64,000 nucleotides of DNA from Kitasatospora terrestris (lineage in GTDB: Bacteria; Actinomycetota; Actinomycetes; Streptomycetales; Streptomycetaceae): assembly GCF_039542905.1 (NCBI RefSeq), contig NZ_BAABIS010000001.1, forward strand, positions 2,418,001-2,482,000. The letters are read 5' to 3'. The notes beneath the pieces were generated by a model, which did no database searches, had not been told where the DNA came from, and saw nothing but the letters and a program-made list of their open reading frames with translations. A program made the position numbers and the translations under genes. Positions 42,576 to 51,862 of the stretch are shown in pieces (within the stretch, counting starts at the first letter, position 1; each line of letters begins with the position of its first letter).

Positions 42576-44276
42576 TCAGATCACGCCCGCCTGGCGGGCG
42601 GCCTCCTCGAAGGCGCGGACCGCCGGGGTGGTGCGGTACGGGGCGAGGCGGCGGTGGAAGTCGCGCAGGTACTCCACCGTGCGGGCGGACCGCATCTCGC
42701 CGGCCGCGCGGAGCGCGTCGGTGGCCATCGAGCAGGACTCGTCGACGTCGCCCATGCCGAGCCGGGCGCTGGCGAGCACCAGCCGGCACAGGATCCTGCT
42801 GCGGGCGTAGGCGGGGGCGCGCAGCCGCAGGGACTTCTCTGCGTGCTGGGCGGCGGGCCGCCACTGCTGCAGGTCGCGGTAGCAGTGGGCGAACTCGTCG
42901 GCGAGCTGGGCATCGTCGAAGTACCGTGCCCAGGACGGGACTTCGTCACCGGGACGGGCGGCGGCGAGGGCCCGCTCGCAGCGCACCAGCGCGGTGGTGC
43001 AGGAGCGGACGTCGCCGAGCAGGGCGTGCCCGCGGGCCTCGGCGCCGTGCATCAGCGCCTGGACCACGGGTGCGGCGACGGTGCCGACGCCCTGTTGGGC
43101 GACCCGGGCGAGCTGGATCGCCTCCCGGGCGTGCCCGAGGTGGACGGCCTGCTGGCTCATCGTGGTGAGGACGAACCCGCCGAGCACCCGGTCGCCGGCG
43201 GCCTGGGAGAGCCGCAGCGCCTGGACGAAGTACCGCTGGGCGAGGCCGTGGGCGGCGATGTCGAAGGACGTCCATCCGGCGAGCCGGGTCAGGTCCGAGA
43301 CGGCGCCGAACAGGGCGCGGCCGATCTGTTCGCCGTAGCGGCCGCGCAGCATCGGCTCGGCCTCGCTCTCCAGGTAGCGCACCAGGGCCTGCCGGGCGTG
43401 GCCGCCGCCGTACGCCTGGTCGAGGGCGCGGAACAGGTCGCCGACGGCGCGGATGGCGGCGATGTCGCCGCGCCCGACCCGGATCGGCGGCCGGTGTTCG
43501 CGCCCGCCGCCCTCCGGGTGCTCCCCCGCGCCCGCCGGGCGGCGGCTCTGCTGCGGGACCCGGGGGGCCGCCCCGCCGTGCGGGCCGGGATGCGCGCCGG
43601 GGTGCCCGGGCCGGCCGGGGTGGGGGTCGGTGCGCAGTTCCTCGGGCGGCAGGGTGGAGCCGTCCCGGGCGACCCGCTCGTCGGTGCGGCCGATCAGCCA
43701 GTCCCGGCTGGGGACGACCAGGCCGGCCGGGGTGAAGGCGATCTTGCGCAGCTCGGCGTAGGGCCCGTTGTCCTTGCGCCACATGGAGGCGACGATGTCG
43801 ACGGCCTCCTGCGGGGTCTCGGCGAACTCCAGGCCGGCGTAGACCGGGGCGCAGGCGTCCAGGCCCACGTCCTGGGCGGTGAGCCGGCGGCCGAGCCGGC
43901 GGGTGAAGACCTCGGCGATCAGTGCCGGGGTGGCGCCGCGCGGCTGCTGGCCGCGCAGCCAGCGGGTCACGGAGGTCTTGTCGTAGCGCAGGTCCAGGCC
44001 GTGCTCGAGACCCAGTTGGTCGACCCTTCGGGCGAGCCCGGCGTGCGAGAAGCCGGACTCCTCGATCAGGGCGGCGAGAAGGGGGTTCTGCGGGCGCGCG
44101 GCGGCGGGGCCGTCCGCCGCGTGCTCGTCGGAATCCTCGTCGAGGGCGTGCGCGGTGGCGTCGTCCGGCTCGGCCGGGCGCTGGTCGAGCCGGTGGAGCG
44201 GGTCGAGCCGGTGGGGCGGGTCGAGCGGGTCGAGCGGGTCGTACGCCGGGCGGTCGGTTGCGGGAAGTTGGGACAT
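42576..44276 (-). CDS. NsdA-like transcriptional regulator with helix-turn-helix and TPR-like region
   Basis: A 566-aa Streptomyces-type regulator. After a variable acidic N-terminus with a short LDP tandem repeat (about residues 8-33) comes a helix-turn-helix segment: NPLLAALIEESGFSHAGLAR, DKTSVTRWLRGQQPRG and PALIAEVFTRRLGRRL. The C-terminal 300 residues are helical repeats of TPR type (for example AGDRVLGGFVLTTMSQQAVH). This architecture matches the NsdA group that controls sporulation and antibiotic production; the exact member is not identifiable. I chose ATG 44276, with GAGAGG 11 nt upstream; ATG 44285 is in frame. It diverges from the bdhA operon. Confidence 0.82.
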   Translation of the reverse strand: MSQLPATDRPAYDPLDPLDPPHRLDPLHRLDQRPAEPDDATAHALDEDSDEHAADGPAAARPQNPLLAALIEESGFSHAGLARRVDQLGLEHGLDLRYDKTSVTRWLRGQQPRGATPALIAEVFTRRLGRRLTAQDVGLDACAPVYAGLEFAETPQEAVDIVASMWRKDNGPYAELRKIAFTPAGLVVPSRDWLIGRTDERVARDGSTLPPEELRTDPHPGRPGHPGAHPGPHGGAAPRVPQQSRRPAGAGEHPEGGGREHRPPIRVGRGDIAAIRAVGDLFRALDQAYGGGHARQALVRYLESEAEPMLRGRYGEQIGRALFGAVSDLTRLAGWTSFDIAAHGLAQRYFVQALRLSQAAGDRVLGGFVLTTMSQQAVHLGHAREAIQLARVAQQGVGTVAAPVVQALMHGAEARGHALLGDVRSCTTALVRCERALAAARPGDEVPSWARYFDDAQLADEFAHCYRDLQQWRPAAQHAEKSLRLRAPAYARSRILCRLVLASARLGMGDVDESCSMATDALRAAGEMRSARTVEYLRDFHRRLAPYRTTPAVRAFEEAARQAGVI

Positions 44277-44573
44277 GTCAGTCATCACCTCTCGAGCGCC
44301 GCCCCGGCCCCCTCTGCCCGGATCGACGCCCCCTGTCGGGAATCGGCGCGAATGTAGCGAGCATTCGGGCGCTATGGGTGGATCTGGGCCCTCAGTCCTC
44401 CGAACGGGTGACTGAGTGGCGCTCATTGTGGGGAAGCCGGGGCCCGCGGTGTTTGAGTGAGGGAGCTGCTGTGCCCGATTCACCGGCATGGCGGGATCCG
44501 CCACCGCCGGGGCCGTTTCTGTGGCGGTCGCCCACATAGGAGTCGGAGCCGCGGATTCCTACCGTTCTCGGCC
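44277..44573. promoter_or_regulatory. Divergent region between the TPR regulator and bdhA
   Basis: About 297 bp without a gene. It has an inverted repeat CTCAGTC-N12-GACTGAG at 44391-44416 that might be an operator for either gene. The ribosome sites of both flanking genes lie at its ends. Confidence 0.4.
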
Positions 44574-45335
44574 ATGGACACCTCTTCCGCCCCCCAGCTG
44601 GCGGGCCGTACCGCCCTGGTCACCGGTGCCGCCTCCGGCATCGGCCGGGCCTGTGCCGAGGCCTTCGCCGCGGCCGGCGCCCGGGTCTACGTCGTCGACC
44701 TGGCCGCCGACCCCGCCAAGCGGCTCGCCGACGCGATCGGCGGCACGGCCGTGGTCGCCGACCTCTCGGACCCGGACGCGGTGGAGGCCCTGCCGGACGA
44801 CGCCGACGTCGTCGTCAACAACGCCGGCCTCCAGCACGTCGCGCCGCTGCACGAGTTCCCGGTCGACCGCTTCGCGCTGATCCAGCGGGTGATGGTCGAG
44901 GCCCCGTTCCGGATCCTGCGCCGCACCCTGCCGCACATGTACGGGCAGGAGTGGGGCCGGATCATCAACATCTCCTCGGTGCACGGCCTGCGGGCCAGCG
45001 CCTTCAAGTCCGCCTACGTCACCGCCAAGCACGGTCTGGAGGGCCTGAGCAAGACGGCCGCCCTGGAGGGCGCCCCGTACGGCGTGACCAGCAACTGCAT
45101 CAACCCCGGCTACGTGCGCACCCCGCTGGTGGAGAAGCAGATCGCCGCGCAGGCGCTGGCGCACGGCATCCACGAGGACGAGGTGGTCGAGCAGATCATG
45201 CTCGACCGCACCGCGGTGAAGCGGCTGATCGAGCCGGACGAGGTGGCGCAGCTCGCCGTCTGGCTGTGCTCCCCCGCCGCGTCCTACATCACCGGCGCCA
45301 GCCTGCCCGTGGACGGCGGCTGGACCGCCCACTGA
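44574..45335 (+). CDS. bdhA: 3-hydroxybutyrate dehydrogenase
   Basis: A 253-aa short-chain dehydrogenase that interconverts 3-hydroxybutyrate and acetoacetate with NAD. Nucleotide motif TGAASGIG at 17-24, catalytic Ser in INISSVHG (about S135), Tyr and Lys in YVTAK (Y148, K152). The run KSAYVTAKHGLEGLSK and the tail SLPVDGGWTAH match bacterial 3-hydroxybutyrate dehydrogenases closely. A transporter and a PucR-type regulator follow on the same strand, suggesting a catabolic set for 3-hydroxybutyrate or a similar acid. Confidence 0.88.
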   Translation: MDTSSAPQLAGRTALVTGAASGIGRACAEAFAAAGARVYVVDLAADPAKRLADAIGGTAVVADLSDPDAVEALPDDADVVVNNAGLQHVAPLHEFPVDRFALIQRVMVEAPFRILRRTLPHMYGQEWGRIINISSVHGLRASAFKSAYVTAKHGLEGLSKTAALEGAPYGVTSNCINPGYVRTPLVEKQIAAQALAHGIHEDEVVEQIMLDRTAVKRLIEPDEVAQLAVWLCSPAASYITGASLPVDGGWTAH

Positions 45336-45394
45336 CCCCCGAGCCCTCTCCCCCACCCCCGCCCGTCCCCCCGCTGCAACCGAAGGACACCCCC

Positions 45395-46738
45395 ATGGCC
45401 ACCTCTCCCGATGTCGCGAGACCGGGCTCCCGCTCCCTGCGCAAGGTCGTCGGCGCCAGCCTGATCGGCACCACCATCGAGTGGTACGACTACTTCCTCT
45501 ACGGCACGGCCGCGGCGCTGGTCTTCGGGCACGTCTTCTTCCCGAAGGCCGACCCGCTGACCGGCACCCTGCTGTCGTTCCTCACCTACGCGATCGGTTT
45601 CGCCGCCCGGCCGATCGGCGCGCTGGTCTTCGGGCACTTCGGCGACCGGATCGGCCGCAAGAAGCTGCTGGTGGTGAGCCTGCTGCTGATGGGCGGCGCG
45701 ACCTTCCTGATCGGCTGCCTGCCGACCTACGACCAGGTCGGCGTGGCGGCTCCGCTGATGCTCACCGGGCTGCGCCTGGTGCAGGGCTTCGCGCTGGGCG
45801 GCGAGTGGGGCGGGGCGGTGCTGCTGGTCTCCGAGCACGGCGACCCGAAGCGGCGCGGCTTCTGGGCGTCCTGGCCGCAGGGCGGTGCCCCGGCCGGGAA
45901 CCTGCTGGCGGCCGGCGTGCTGTCGCTGATGACCGCGGTGCTCTCGGACGAGGCCTTCCTGTCCTGGGGCTGGCGGGTGCCGTTCCTGCTGTCGGCGGTG
46001 CTGGTCGCGGTCGGCATGTGGATCCGGCTCTCGGTGGACGAGTCCCCGCTGTTCCGGCAGGCGCTGGCGGCCGCGAAGGCGCGCGCCACGGTCGAGCAGC
46101 CGCCGCTGGTCGCGGTCCTCCGCCACCACTGGCGGGACGTGCTGATCGCGATGGGCGCCCGGATGGCGGAGAACATCTCGTACTACGTGATGACCACCTT
46201 CGTGCTGGCGTACGCCGTGGGGCACGTGCACGTGGGCAAGCAGACGGCGCTGAACGCGGTGCTGATCGCCTCGGCCGTGCAGTTCGCCCTGATCCCGGTG
46301 TTCGGGGCGCTCTCCGACCGGGTGGGCCGCAAGCCGGTGTACCTGGTGGGCGCGGTGGGCGTCGGCGTGTGGGCGTTCGTCTTCTTCGGGATGGTGGACA
46401 CCAGGAGCTTCGGCGCGCTGGTCGCCGCAGTCACCGTGGGCCTGTTCTTCCACAGCATGATGTACGCGCCGCAGGCGGCGTTCTTCTCGGAGCTGTTCGC
46501 GACCCGGATGCGGTACTCCGGTGCCTCGATCGGCGCCCAGTTCTCCTCGGTGGCGGCCGGCGCGCCGGCGCCGCTGATCGCCACCGCGCTGCTCAAGGAC
46601 TACGGCAGCGCCACCCCGATCGCGGTGTACGTCGCGATCGCCTCGGTGATCACGGTGATCGCCGTCCTCTGCGCGCGGGAGACCCGCGGCAGCGACCTGG
46701 CCGAGGTGGAGGAGCGCGAGTCCGTCCCGGTCGGTTAG
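45395..46738 (+). CDS. MHS-type MFS transporter
   Basis: A 447-aa 12-helix major-facilitator of the metabolite:proton symporter group. The loop motifs GHFGDRIGRKKLL (after helix 2) and GALSDRVGRKPVYL (mid-protein) are typical, as is GTTIEWYDYFLYGTAAALVF in helix 1. GAAGGA lies 7 nt before the ATG. With bdhA 60 bp upstream it likely takes up 3-hydroxybutyrate or a related organic acid; that substrate is inferred. Confidence 0.9.
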   Translation: MATSPDVARPGSRSLRKVVGASLIGTTIEWYDYFLYGTAAALVFGHVFFPKADPLTGTLLSFLTYAIGFAARPIGALVFGHFGDRIGRKKLLVVSLLLMGGATFLIGCLPTYDQVGVAAPLMLTGLRLVQGFALGGEWGGAVLLVSEHGDPKRRGFWASWPQGGAPAGNLLAAGVLSLMTAVLSDEAFLSWGWRVPFLLSAVLVAVGMWIRLSVDESPLFRQALAAAKARATVEQPPLVAVLRHHWRDVLIAMGARMAENISYYVMTTFVLAYAVGHVHVGKQTALNAVLIASAVQFALIPVFGALSDRVGRKPVYLVGAVGVGVWAFVFFGMVDTRSFGALVAAVTVGLFFHSMMYAPQAAFFSELFATRMRYSGASIGAQFSSVAAGAPAPLIATALLKDYGSATPIAVYVAIASVITVIAVLCARETRGSDLAEVEERESVPVG

Positions 46739-46745
46739 CCGCAGC

Positions 46746-46779
46746 GGGGGCTCGGGGGAAGCCTCTCCCCCGAGCCCCC
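46746..46779 (+). terminator. Terminator after the MHS transporter
   Basis: Hairpin with 14-bp arms (gggggctcggggga and complement) and a 6-nt loop just after the stop. It may limit read-through into the PucR-type gene. Confidence 0.75.
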
Positions 46780-46818
46780 TACTGTTCGTCCCCCACGTTT
46801 GGCACGATTGCGCGCACC

Positions 46819-48717
46819 ATGGACGACCACCGGACCAGTTCCGCCCCCGCCCTGCGCCGCCTGCTCGACCTGCTGGCGACCGGCGCCGCCACCGAGGACT
46901 TCGCCGACGTGCTCGCCGAGGCCCGCCGGCAGGGCGCCCCGGCGCAGGTGCTGACCGAGATCGACGACGCGACCTGGCAGGCCCTGCGGGTGCACCGGAC
47001 GATGCGCCAGCACCGCCGCCGCGAGGCGGAACTGACCGCGCTCTTCGACACCGCGGGCGACCTCGCCGCCTCCCGCGACCTGGACGCGGTGCTGCAGGCG
47101 ATCGTCCGCCGGGCCCGGATGCTGCTGGGTACCGACACCGCGTACCTGACCCTCCCGGACGAGGAGGCCGGCGACACGTACATGCGGGTCACCGACGGCT
47201 CGGTGTCGCCGATCTTCCAGACCCTGCGGCTGAGCCTCGGCGACGGCCTCGGCGGCCTGGTGGCGCAGACCTCCCGCCCGTACGCGACCCCCGACTACCG
47301 GACCGACGAGCGCTTCCGGCACACCGGCAAGATCGACGAGGGCGTGCTGGACGAGGGCCTGGTCGCGATCATCGGCGTGCCGCTGCTGCTGGGCGGCCGG
47401 GTGATCGGCGTGCTGTTCGCCGCCGACCGCTCGGCCCGCGCCTTCTCCCCCGACGAGGTGGCGCTGCTGTGCACCCTCGCCGCGCACGCCGCGATCGCGC
47501 TGGACACCGCCAAGGCGCTCGCCGACACCCGGGCGGCGCTCTCCGAGCTGGCCACCGCCAACGAGGTGATCCGGGCGCACTCGGCGGCCGTGCAGCGCGC
47601 CGAGCAGGCCCACGACCGGCTCACCGACCTGGTGCTGCGCGGCGCCGAGGTGCCGGACGTGGCGGCCGAGGTCGCCGGCCTGCTGGACGGCGAGGTGGCC
47701 GTGCACGACGCCGAGGGCGACCCGCTGACCGGCCGGGCCGCCGTCGCCGAGGGCCTGGCGGAGGCCGCCGCGGCCTCCCGCGAGCAGGCCCGGGCGGTGC
47801 GGCACGGCGAGGACTGGGTGTGCGCCGTGCTGGCCGGGCAGGAGCTGCTGGGCAGCATGGTGCTGCACGGCCGCCCCGGCCTGGACGACGGCGACCGGCG
47901 GATCCTGGAACGGGCCAGCGTGGTGACCGCGCTGCTGCTGCTCCTGCGCCGCTCGGTCGCCGAGACCGAGAACCGGGTGCGCGGCGAACTGCTGGCCGAC
48001 CTGCTGACCGCGCCGGACCGCGACCCGGCGGGCCTGGTGGCGCGCGGCCGGCGGCTCGGTGTCGACCTGACCCGCCCCCACCTGGTGCTGGTCGCCGACC
48101 CCGGCGACGCCCCCGCCCGCGAACGGCTGGCGGGCGCCGCGGCCCGCTACCTGTTCGGCTCGCGCGGGATCAGCGCCGAGCACGGCGAGGCGGTGGTCCT
48201 GCTGCTGCCCGAGGACGGCACGCCGCCCGGCGCGGCCGCCGCCCGGGCCGCCGAGCGCCTGGCCCGGCTGATCGGCGCCCCGGTGACGGTCGGCGCCGGA
48301 CGCCCGGCCGCCGGGCCGGTGGCGCTGGCCGCCGCGCACGCCGAGGGCGTGCGGTGCGTGCGCGGCCTGCGGGTGCTCGGCCGGGACGGCGACGGCGCGG
48401 CCGCCACCGACCTGGGCTTCCTCGGCGTGCTGCTGGGCGACGGGCACGACGTGGAGGCGTTCGTCCGCGTCGCGCTCGGCCCGCTGCTGGAGTACGACGC
48501 CCGCCGGGGCACCGAGCTGGTCCGCACCCTGCGCGCCTACTTCGACTGCGGCGGCAGCCTGACCCGCGCCAAGGACGCCCTGCACGTCCACGTGAACACC
48601 GTGGTGCAGCGCCTGGACCGGGTGGAGGTCCTGCTCGGCCGGGACTGGAACCACCCCGAGCGGTCCCTGGAGCTGCAGCTCGCGCTGCGCCTGCAGCTGC
48701 TCTCCGGGAGCCCGTAA
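46819..48717 (+). CDS. GAF-domain PucR/CdaR-type transcriptional regulator
   Basis: A 632-aa regulator. After a helical N-terminus (about 1-75) comes a GAF sensor domain (about 80-235: VLQAIVRRARMLLGTDTAYL, then VPLLLGGRVIGVLFAADR), a middle region, and a C-terminal PucR helix-turn-helix (RTLRAYFDCGGSLTRAKDAL, then HVHVNTVVQRLDRVE). Such regulators control use of acids or nitrogen sources; the position suggests control of bdhA and the transporter. The ATG at 46819 lacks a strong ribosome site. Confidence 0.88.
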   Translation: MDDHRTSSAPALRRLLDLLATGAATEDFADVLAEARRQGAPAQVLTEIDDATWQALRVHRTMRQHRRREAELTALFDTAGDLAASRDLDAVLQAIVRRARMLLGTDTAYLTLPDEEAGDTYMRVTDGSVSPIFQTLRLSLGDGLGGLVAQTSRPYATPDYRTDERFRHTGKIDEGVLDEGLVAIIGVPLLLGGRVIGVLFAADRSARAFSPDEVALLCTLAAHAAIALDTAKALADTRAALSELATANEVIRAHSAAVQRAEQAHDRLTDLVLRGAEVPDVAAEVAGLLDGEVAVHDAEGDPLTGRAAVAEGLAEAAAASREQARAVRHGEDWVCAVLAGQELLGSMVLHGRPGLDDGDRRILERASVVTALLLLLRRSVAETENRVRGELLADLLTAPDRDPAGLVARGRRLGVDLTRPHLVLVADPGDAPARERLAGAAARYLFGSRGISAEHGEAVVLLLPEDGTPPGAAAARAAERLARLIGAPVTVGAGRPAAGPVALAAAHAEGVRCVRGLRVLGRDGDGAAATDLGFLGVLLGDGHDVEAFVRVALGPLLEYDARRGTELVRTLRAYFDCGGSLTRAKDALHVHVNTVVQRLDRVEVLLGRDWNHPERSLELQLALRLQLLSGSP

Positions 48718-48789
48718 GGACCGGTGCCACCCGGACGGGCGTACAGTGGCGAGGTTGGTCTCGAACGCCCGGGCAAGGAGCGACATACG

Positions 48790-49587
48790 GTGAGCGAGAA
48801 CGTGCGCTTCGTTTCGATGGGGATCGGCGAGCGGACCGTCCCCTACGCCGAGGCGTGGGAGGAGCAGCAGCGGCTCCACGCGCTGCGGGTGGCGGACGAG
48901 ATCCCGGACACCGTGCTGCTGCTGGAGCACCAGCCGGTGTACACCATGGGCAAGCGCACCAACCCCGAGGACCTGCCGCTGGACGGCACCCCGGTGGTGG
49001 AGGTGAACCGCGGCGGCGAGATCACCTGGCACGGCCCCGGCCAGCTGGTCGGCTACCCGATCGTCAAGCTGCCGGACCCGATCGACGTGGTCGCGTACGT
49101 GCGGCGGCTGGAGGAGGCGCTGATCCGCGCCTGCGCCGACTTCGGGGTGGAGACCACCCGGATCGAGGGCCGCAGCGGCGTCTGGAAGCTCGGCGCGGAG
49201 ATCCCCGGCGCGGTGGTCGACCCCGCGCAGGTGGTGGAGATCGGCAAGCTGACCCTGCGGATGGGCCTGCCGCTGGGCATCGACCCGCGCCTGGCCGGCC
49301 CCGAGTACGCGCCGTCCAACGCCGGGCAGCGCGGCGACGACCGCAAGCTCGCCGCGATCGGCGTCCGGGTGGCGCGCGGCGTGACGATGCACGGCTTCGC
49401 GCTCAACTGCGACCCCGACATGACCTACTTCGACAAGATCGTGCCGTGCGGCATCCGGGACGCCGGGGTGGCCTCGCTCAGCGGTGAGCTGGGCCGCGAC
49501 CTCACCGTCGCCGACGCCGTGCCGACCGTGCGGCGGCACCTCGCCGCGGTCCTCGCCGAGCTGCCCGAGCCGGCCATGGCCCGCTGA
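48790..49587 (+). CDS. lipB: Octanoyltransferase LipB
   Basis: Transfers octanoyl groups from acyl carrier protein to lipoyl domains such as those of SucB, the first step of de novo lipoylation. The 265-aa chain has the catalytic Lys in [11 protein letters not shown] (about K186) and Cys in [13 protein letters not shown] (about C220), plus [16 protein letters not shown]. An insertion of about 50 residues (135-185) before the Lys is common in actinomycetes. It starts at GTG with AAGGAG 9 nt upstream. lipA follows 121 bp later. Confidence 0.96.
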   Translation: MSENVRFVSMGIGERTVPYAEAWEEQQRLHALRVADEIPDTVLLLEHQPVYTMGKRTNPEDLPLDGTPVVEVNRGGEITWHGPGQLVGYPIVKLPDPIDVVAYVRRLEEALIRACADFGVETTRIEGRSGVWKLGAEIPGAVVDPAQVVEIGKLTLRMGLPLGIDPRLAGPEYAPSNAGQRGDDRKLAAIGVRVARGVTMHGFALNCDPDMTYFDKIVPCGIRDAGVASLSGELGRDLTVADAVPTVRRHLAAVLAELPEPAMAR

Positions 49588-49708
49588 CCCTCAGGAATCG
49601 CTGCGCCACGCCCGGTGTTGCCTCTGATCGCAGGGCCCCGGCCGGGCGCAAGCCGCAATTGCACAGGCGTACCCTGTGGGGTACCCCGTCTAGTTCTAGG
49701 AGCCGCAC

Positions 49709-50662
49709 GTGTCCGCTGTCGCACCCGACGGCAGGAAGCTTCTCCGCCTGGAGGTCCGCAACAGCGAGACCCCCATCGAGCGGAAGCCTGAGTGGATCAA
49801 GACCAGGGCGAAGATGGGGCCGGAGTACAACGCCCTGCAGTCCCTGGTGAAGAAGGAGGGGCTGCACACGGTCTGCCAGGAGGCGGGCTGCCCCAACATC
49901 TTCGAGTGCTGGGAGGACCGCGAGGCGACCTTCCTCATCGGCGGTGACCAGTGCACCCGCCGCTGCGACTTCTGCCAGATCGACACCGGCAAGCCCGCCG
50001 AGTTCGACCGGGACGAGCCGCGCCGGGTCGCCGAGTCCATCGTCACCATGGACCTGAACTACGCCACCATCACCGGTGTCGCCCGCGACGACCTGGAGGA
50101 CGGCGGCGCCTGGCTGTACGCCGAGACCGTCCGCCAGGTGCACGCGATGACCGCCGACCGCGAGGGCGGCCGGACGGGCGTCGAGCTGCTGATCCCCGAC
50201 TTCAACGGCGTGCCCGCGCTGCTCGACGAGGTCTTCGCCGCCCGTCCCGAGGTGCTCGCGCACAACGTCGAGACGGTCCCCCGGATCTTCAAGCGGATCC
50301 GCCCGGCGTTCCGCTACGAGCGCTCGCTGGACGTCATCACCCAGGCCCGCGCGGCCGGGCTGGTCACCAAGTCCAACCTGATCCTCGGCATGGGCGAGAC
50401 CCGCGAGGAGGTCAGCCAGGCGCTGGCCGACCTGGTCGGCGCCGGCTGCGAGCTGATCACCATCACCCAGTACCTGCGCCCCTCGGTGCGCCACCACCCC
50501 GTCGAGCGCTGGGTGAAGCCGCACGAGTTCGTCGAGCTGCAGCAGGAGGCCGAGGAGCTCGGCTTCGCCGGTGTGATGTCCGGACCGCTGGTGCGCTCCT
50601 CCTACCGGGCCGGCCGGCTGTACCGGCAGGCGCTGGCCCACCGGGAGCAGGCCGCGGTCTGA
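49709..50662 (+). CDS. lipA: Lipoyl synthase
   Basis: Radical-SAM enzyme that inserts two sulfurs into octanoyl groups. The N-terminal auxiliary cluster motif is C56-x4-C61-x5-C67 and the radical-SAM motif is C82-x3-C86-x2-C89 ([10 protein letters not shown]). The C-terminal RSSYRAG supplies the Ser ligand of the auxiliary cluster. It starts at GTG with AGGAG 6 nt upstream; 317 aa is normal. It works after LipB on SucB and other lipoyl proteins. Confidence 0.97.
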   Translation: MSAVAPDGRKLLRLEVRNSETPIERKPEWIKTRAKMGPEYNALQSLVKKEGLHTVCQEAGCPNIFECWEDREATFLIGGDQCTRRCDFCQIDTGKPAEFDRDEPRRVAESIVTMDLNYATITGVARDDLEDGGAWLYAETVRQVHAMTADREGGRTGVELLIPDFNGVPALLDEVFAARPEVLAHNVETVPRIFKRIRPAFRYERSLDVITQARAAGLVTKSNLILGMGETREEVSQALADLVGAGCELITITQYLRPSVRHHPVERWVKPHEFVELQQEAEELGFAGVMSGPLVRSSYRAGRLYRQALAHREQAAV

Positions 50663-50679
50663 TTTCCCACCTTTTCACC

Positions 50680-50711
50680 GGAAGGGCGGGTCCACCGGGG
50701 CCCGCCCTTCC
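50680..50711 (+). terminator. Terminator after lipA
   Basis: Hairpin ggaagggcggg / cccgcccttcc (11-bp arms, 10-nt loop) starting 18 nt past the lipA stop. Confidence 0.75.
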
Positions 50712-50795
50712 TTCATGCGGTATTGATGGTCGGGTCACCGTCCGGTAACACCGGGCGGCGACCCTGAGGGGGTACCCGCACAAGGAGTGGTGGTC

Positions 50796-50948
50796 ATGCG
50801 CAGCGGCATCCGATCCGCGCTGAAGTACGCCGAGAACCTCGTCCTGATCCGCGGTGCGCGGCGCAACGCCTGGGCCGCGGTCTGCGAGAACCGCCGCTGG
50901 GCGGCGGACCGGGACCAGCCGGCCGTGAAGCTGTCCCGCTCGGCCTGA
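50796..50948 (+). CDS. Small basic conserved-position protein
   Basis: A 50-aa ORF with an excellent ribosome site (AAGGAG, 8 nt before the ATG). The product is basic: MRSGIRSALKYAENLVLIRG, then an Arg/Trp-rich segment (RRNAWAAVCENRRWA) and a polar tail. No family recognised; it could be a small nucleic-acid-binding or membrane-surface helix. It lies between the lipA terminator and the DUF4191 gene. As I recall, S. coelicolor has a small ORF in the same interval, which supports it being real. Confidence 0.65.
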   Translation: MRSGIRSALKYAENLVLIRGARRNAWAAVCENRRWAADRDQPAVKLSRSA

Positions 50949-51090
50949 GGCTCCGGGAGGCACTGGGAAGCGCCTGGGAGGACCGGGAAGCACCGGGAAG
51001 GCCCGTGCACGCCCGGTAGGGGGAAGTCCAGGGTCACGAACCGGCACCGCCCTTGGATTAACCGCAGGCACCCCACGTACCATGAGCGTT

Positions 51091-51780
51091 ATGGCGAGGG
51101 AAACATCCGAGACTCCCGGGCGGCTGAAGCAGATCCGCCTGGCGTACCAAATGACCAAGAAGGTCGACACCAAGATCGGCCTGATCATCGCCGGCGTCGG
51201 CCTGCTGACCTTCGGCGTGTTCCTCGCCATCGGCTTTGCGATCGGTCACCCCATCTACCTGGGCATCCTGGGCTTCATCGTGGCCTTCCTGGCCATGGCG
51301 ATCGTCTTCGGGCGCCGGGCCGAGAAGGCCGCGTTCGGGCAGATGGAGGGCCAGCCGGGCGCCGTGGCGGCCGTGCTGAACAACATCCGCCGCGGCTGGA
51401 GCGCCAACACCACCCCGGTCGCGGTCACCCGCAACCAGGACGCGGTGTACCGCGCCGTGGGCCGGGCCGGCATCGCGCTGATCGGTGAGGGCAACCCGAA
51501 CCGGGTGCGGCCGCTGCTGGCGTCCGAGAAGAAGAAGATGGCCAAGGTCGTCGGCGACATCCCGGTGCACGACATCATGGTCGGCACCGGCGAGGGCGAG
51601 ATCCCGCTGAAGAAGCTGCAGATCCACCTGATGCGTCTGCCGCGCTCGATCTCCGCCGCCCAGGTCACCGAGACCAACGACCGGCTGCGGGCCCTCGGCG
51701 ACCTGCTCTCCAAGGCGCCGATCCCCAAGGGCCCGATGCCCAAGGGCGCCCGGATGCCGAAGGGCGGCCAGGTCCGCTGA
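51091..51780 (+). CDS. DUF4191 membrane protein
   Basis: A 229-aa actinobacterial protein of unknown function, always near lipA and glnA. N-terminal basic helix (RLKQIRLAYQMTKKVD), two membrane helices (IGLIIAGVGLLTFGVFLAIGF and IYLGILGFIVAFLAMAIVF) and a soluble C-terminal domain ending in Pro/Lys repeats (IPKGPMPKGARMPKG). ATG 51091 fits the family start; ATG 51082 is in frame. A terminator separates it from the RDD gene. Confidence 0.88.
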   Translation: MARETSETPGRLKQIRLAYQMTKKVDTKIGLIIAGVGLLTFGVFLAIGFAIGHPIYLGILGFIVAFLAMAIVFGRRAEKAAFGQMEGQPGAVAAVLNNIRRGWSANTTPVAVTRNQDAVYRAVGRAGIALIGEGNPNRVRPLLASEKKKMAKVVGDIPVHDIMVGTGEGEIPLKKLQIHLMRLPRSISAAQVTETNDRLRALGDLLSKAPIPKGPMPKGARMPKGGQVR

Positions 51781-51802
51781 CCTCCGCTCCCCCACCGACA
51801 CC

Positions 51803-51838
51803 ACGGCCCCGCCGCGATCCTGATCGCGGCGGGGCCGT
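51803..51838. terminator. Bidirectional terminator between DUF4191 and RDD genes
   Basis: Hairpin with arms of 16-17 bp (acggccccgccgcgatc and complement) and a very short loop, between two convergent stops. Confidence 0.85.
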
Positions 51839-51862
51839 TCGACTGTCCCGTGCCGTACGGGG

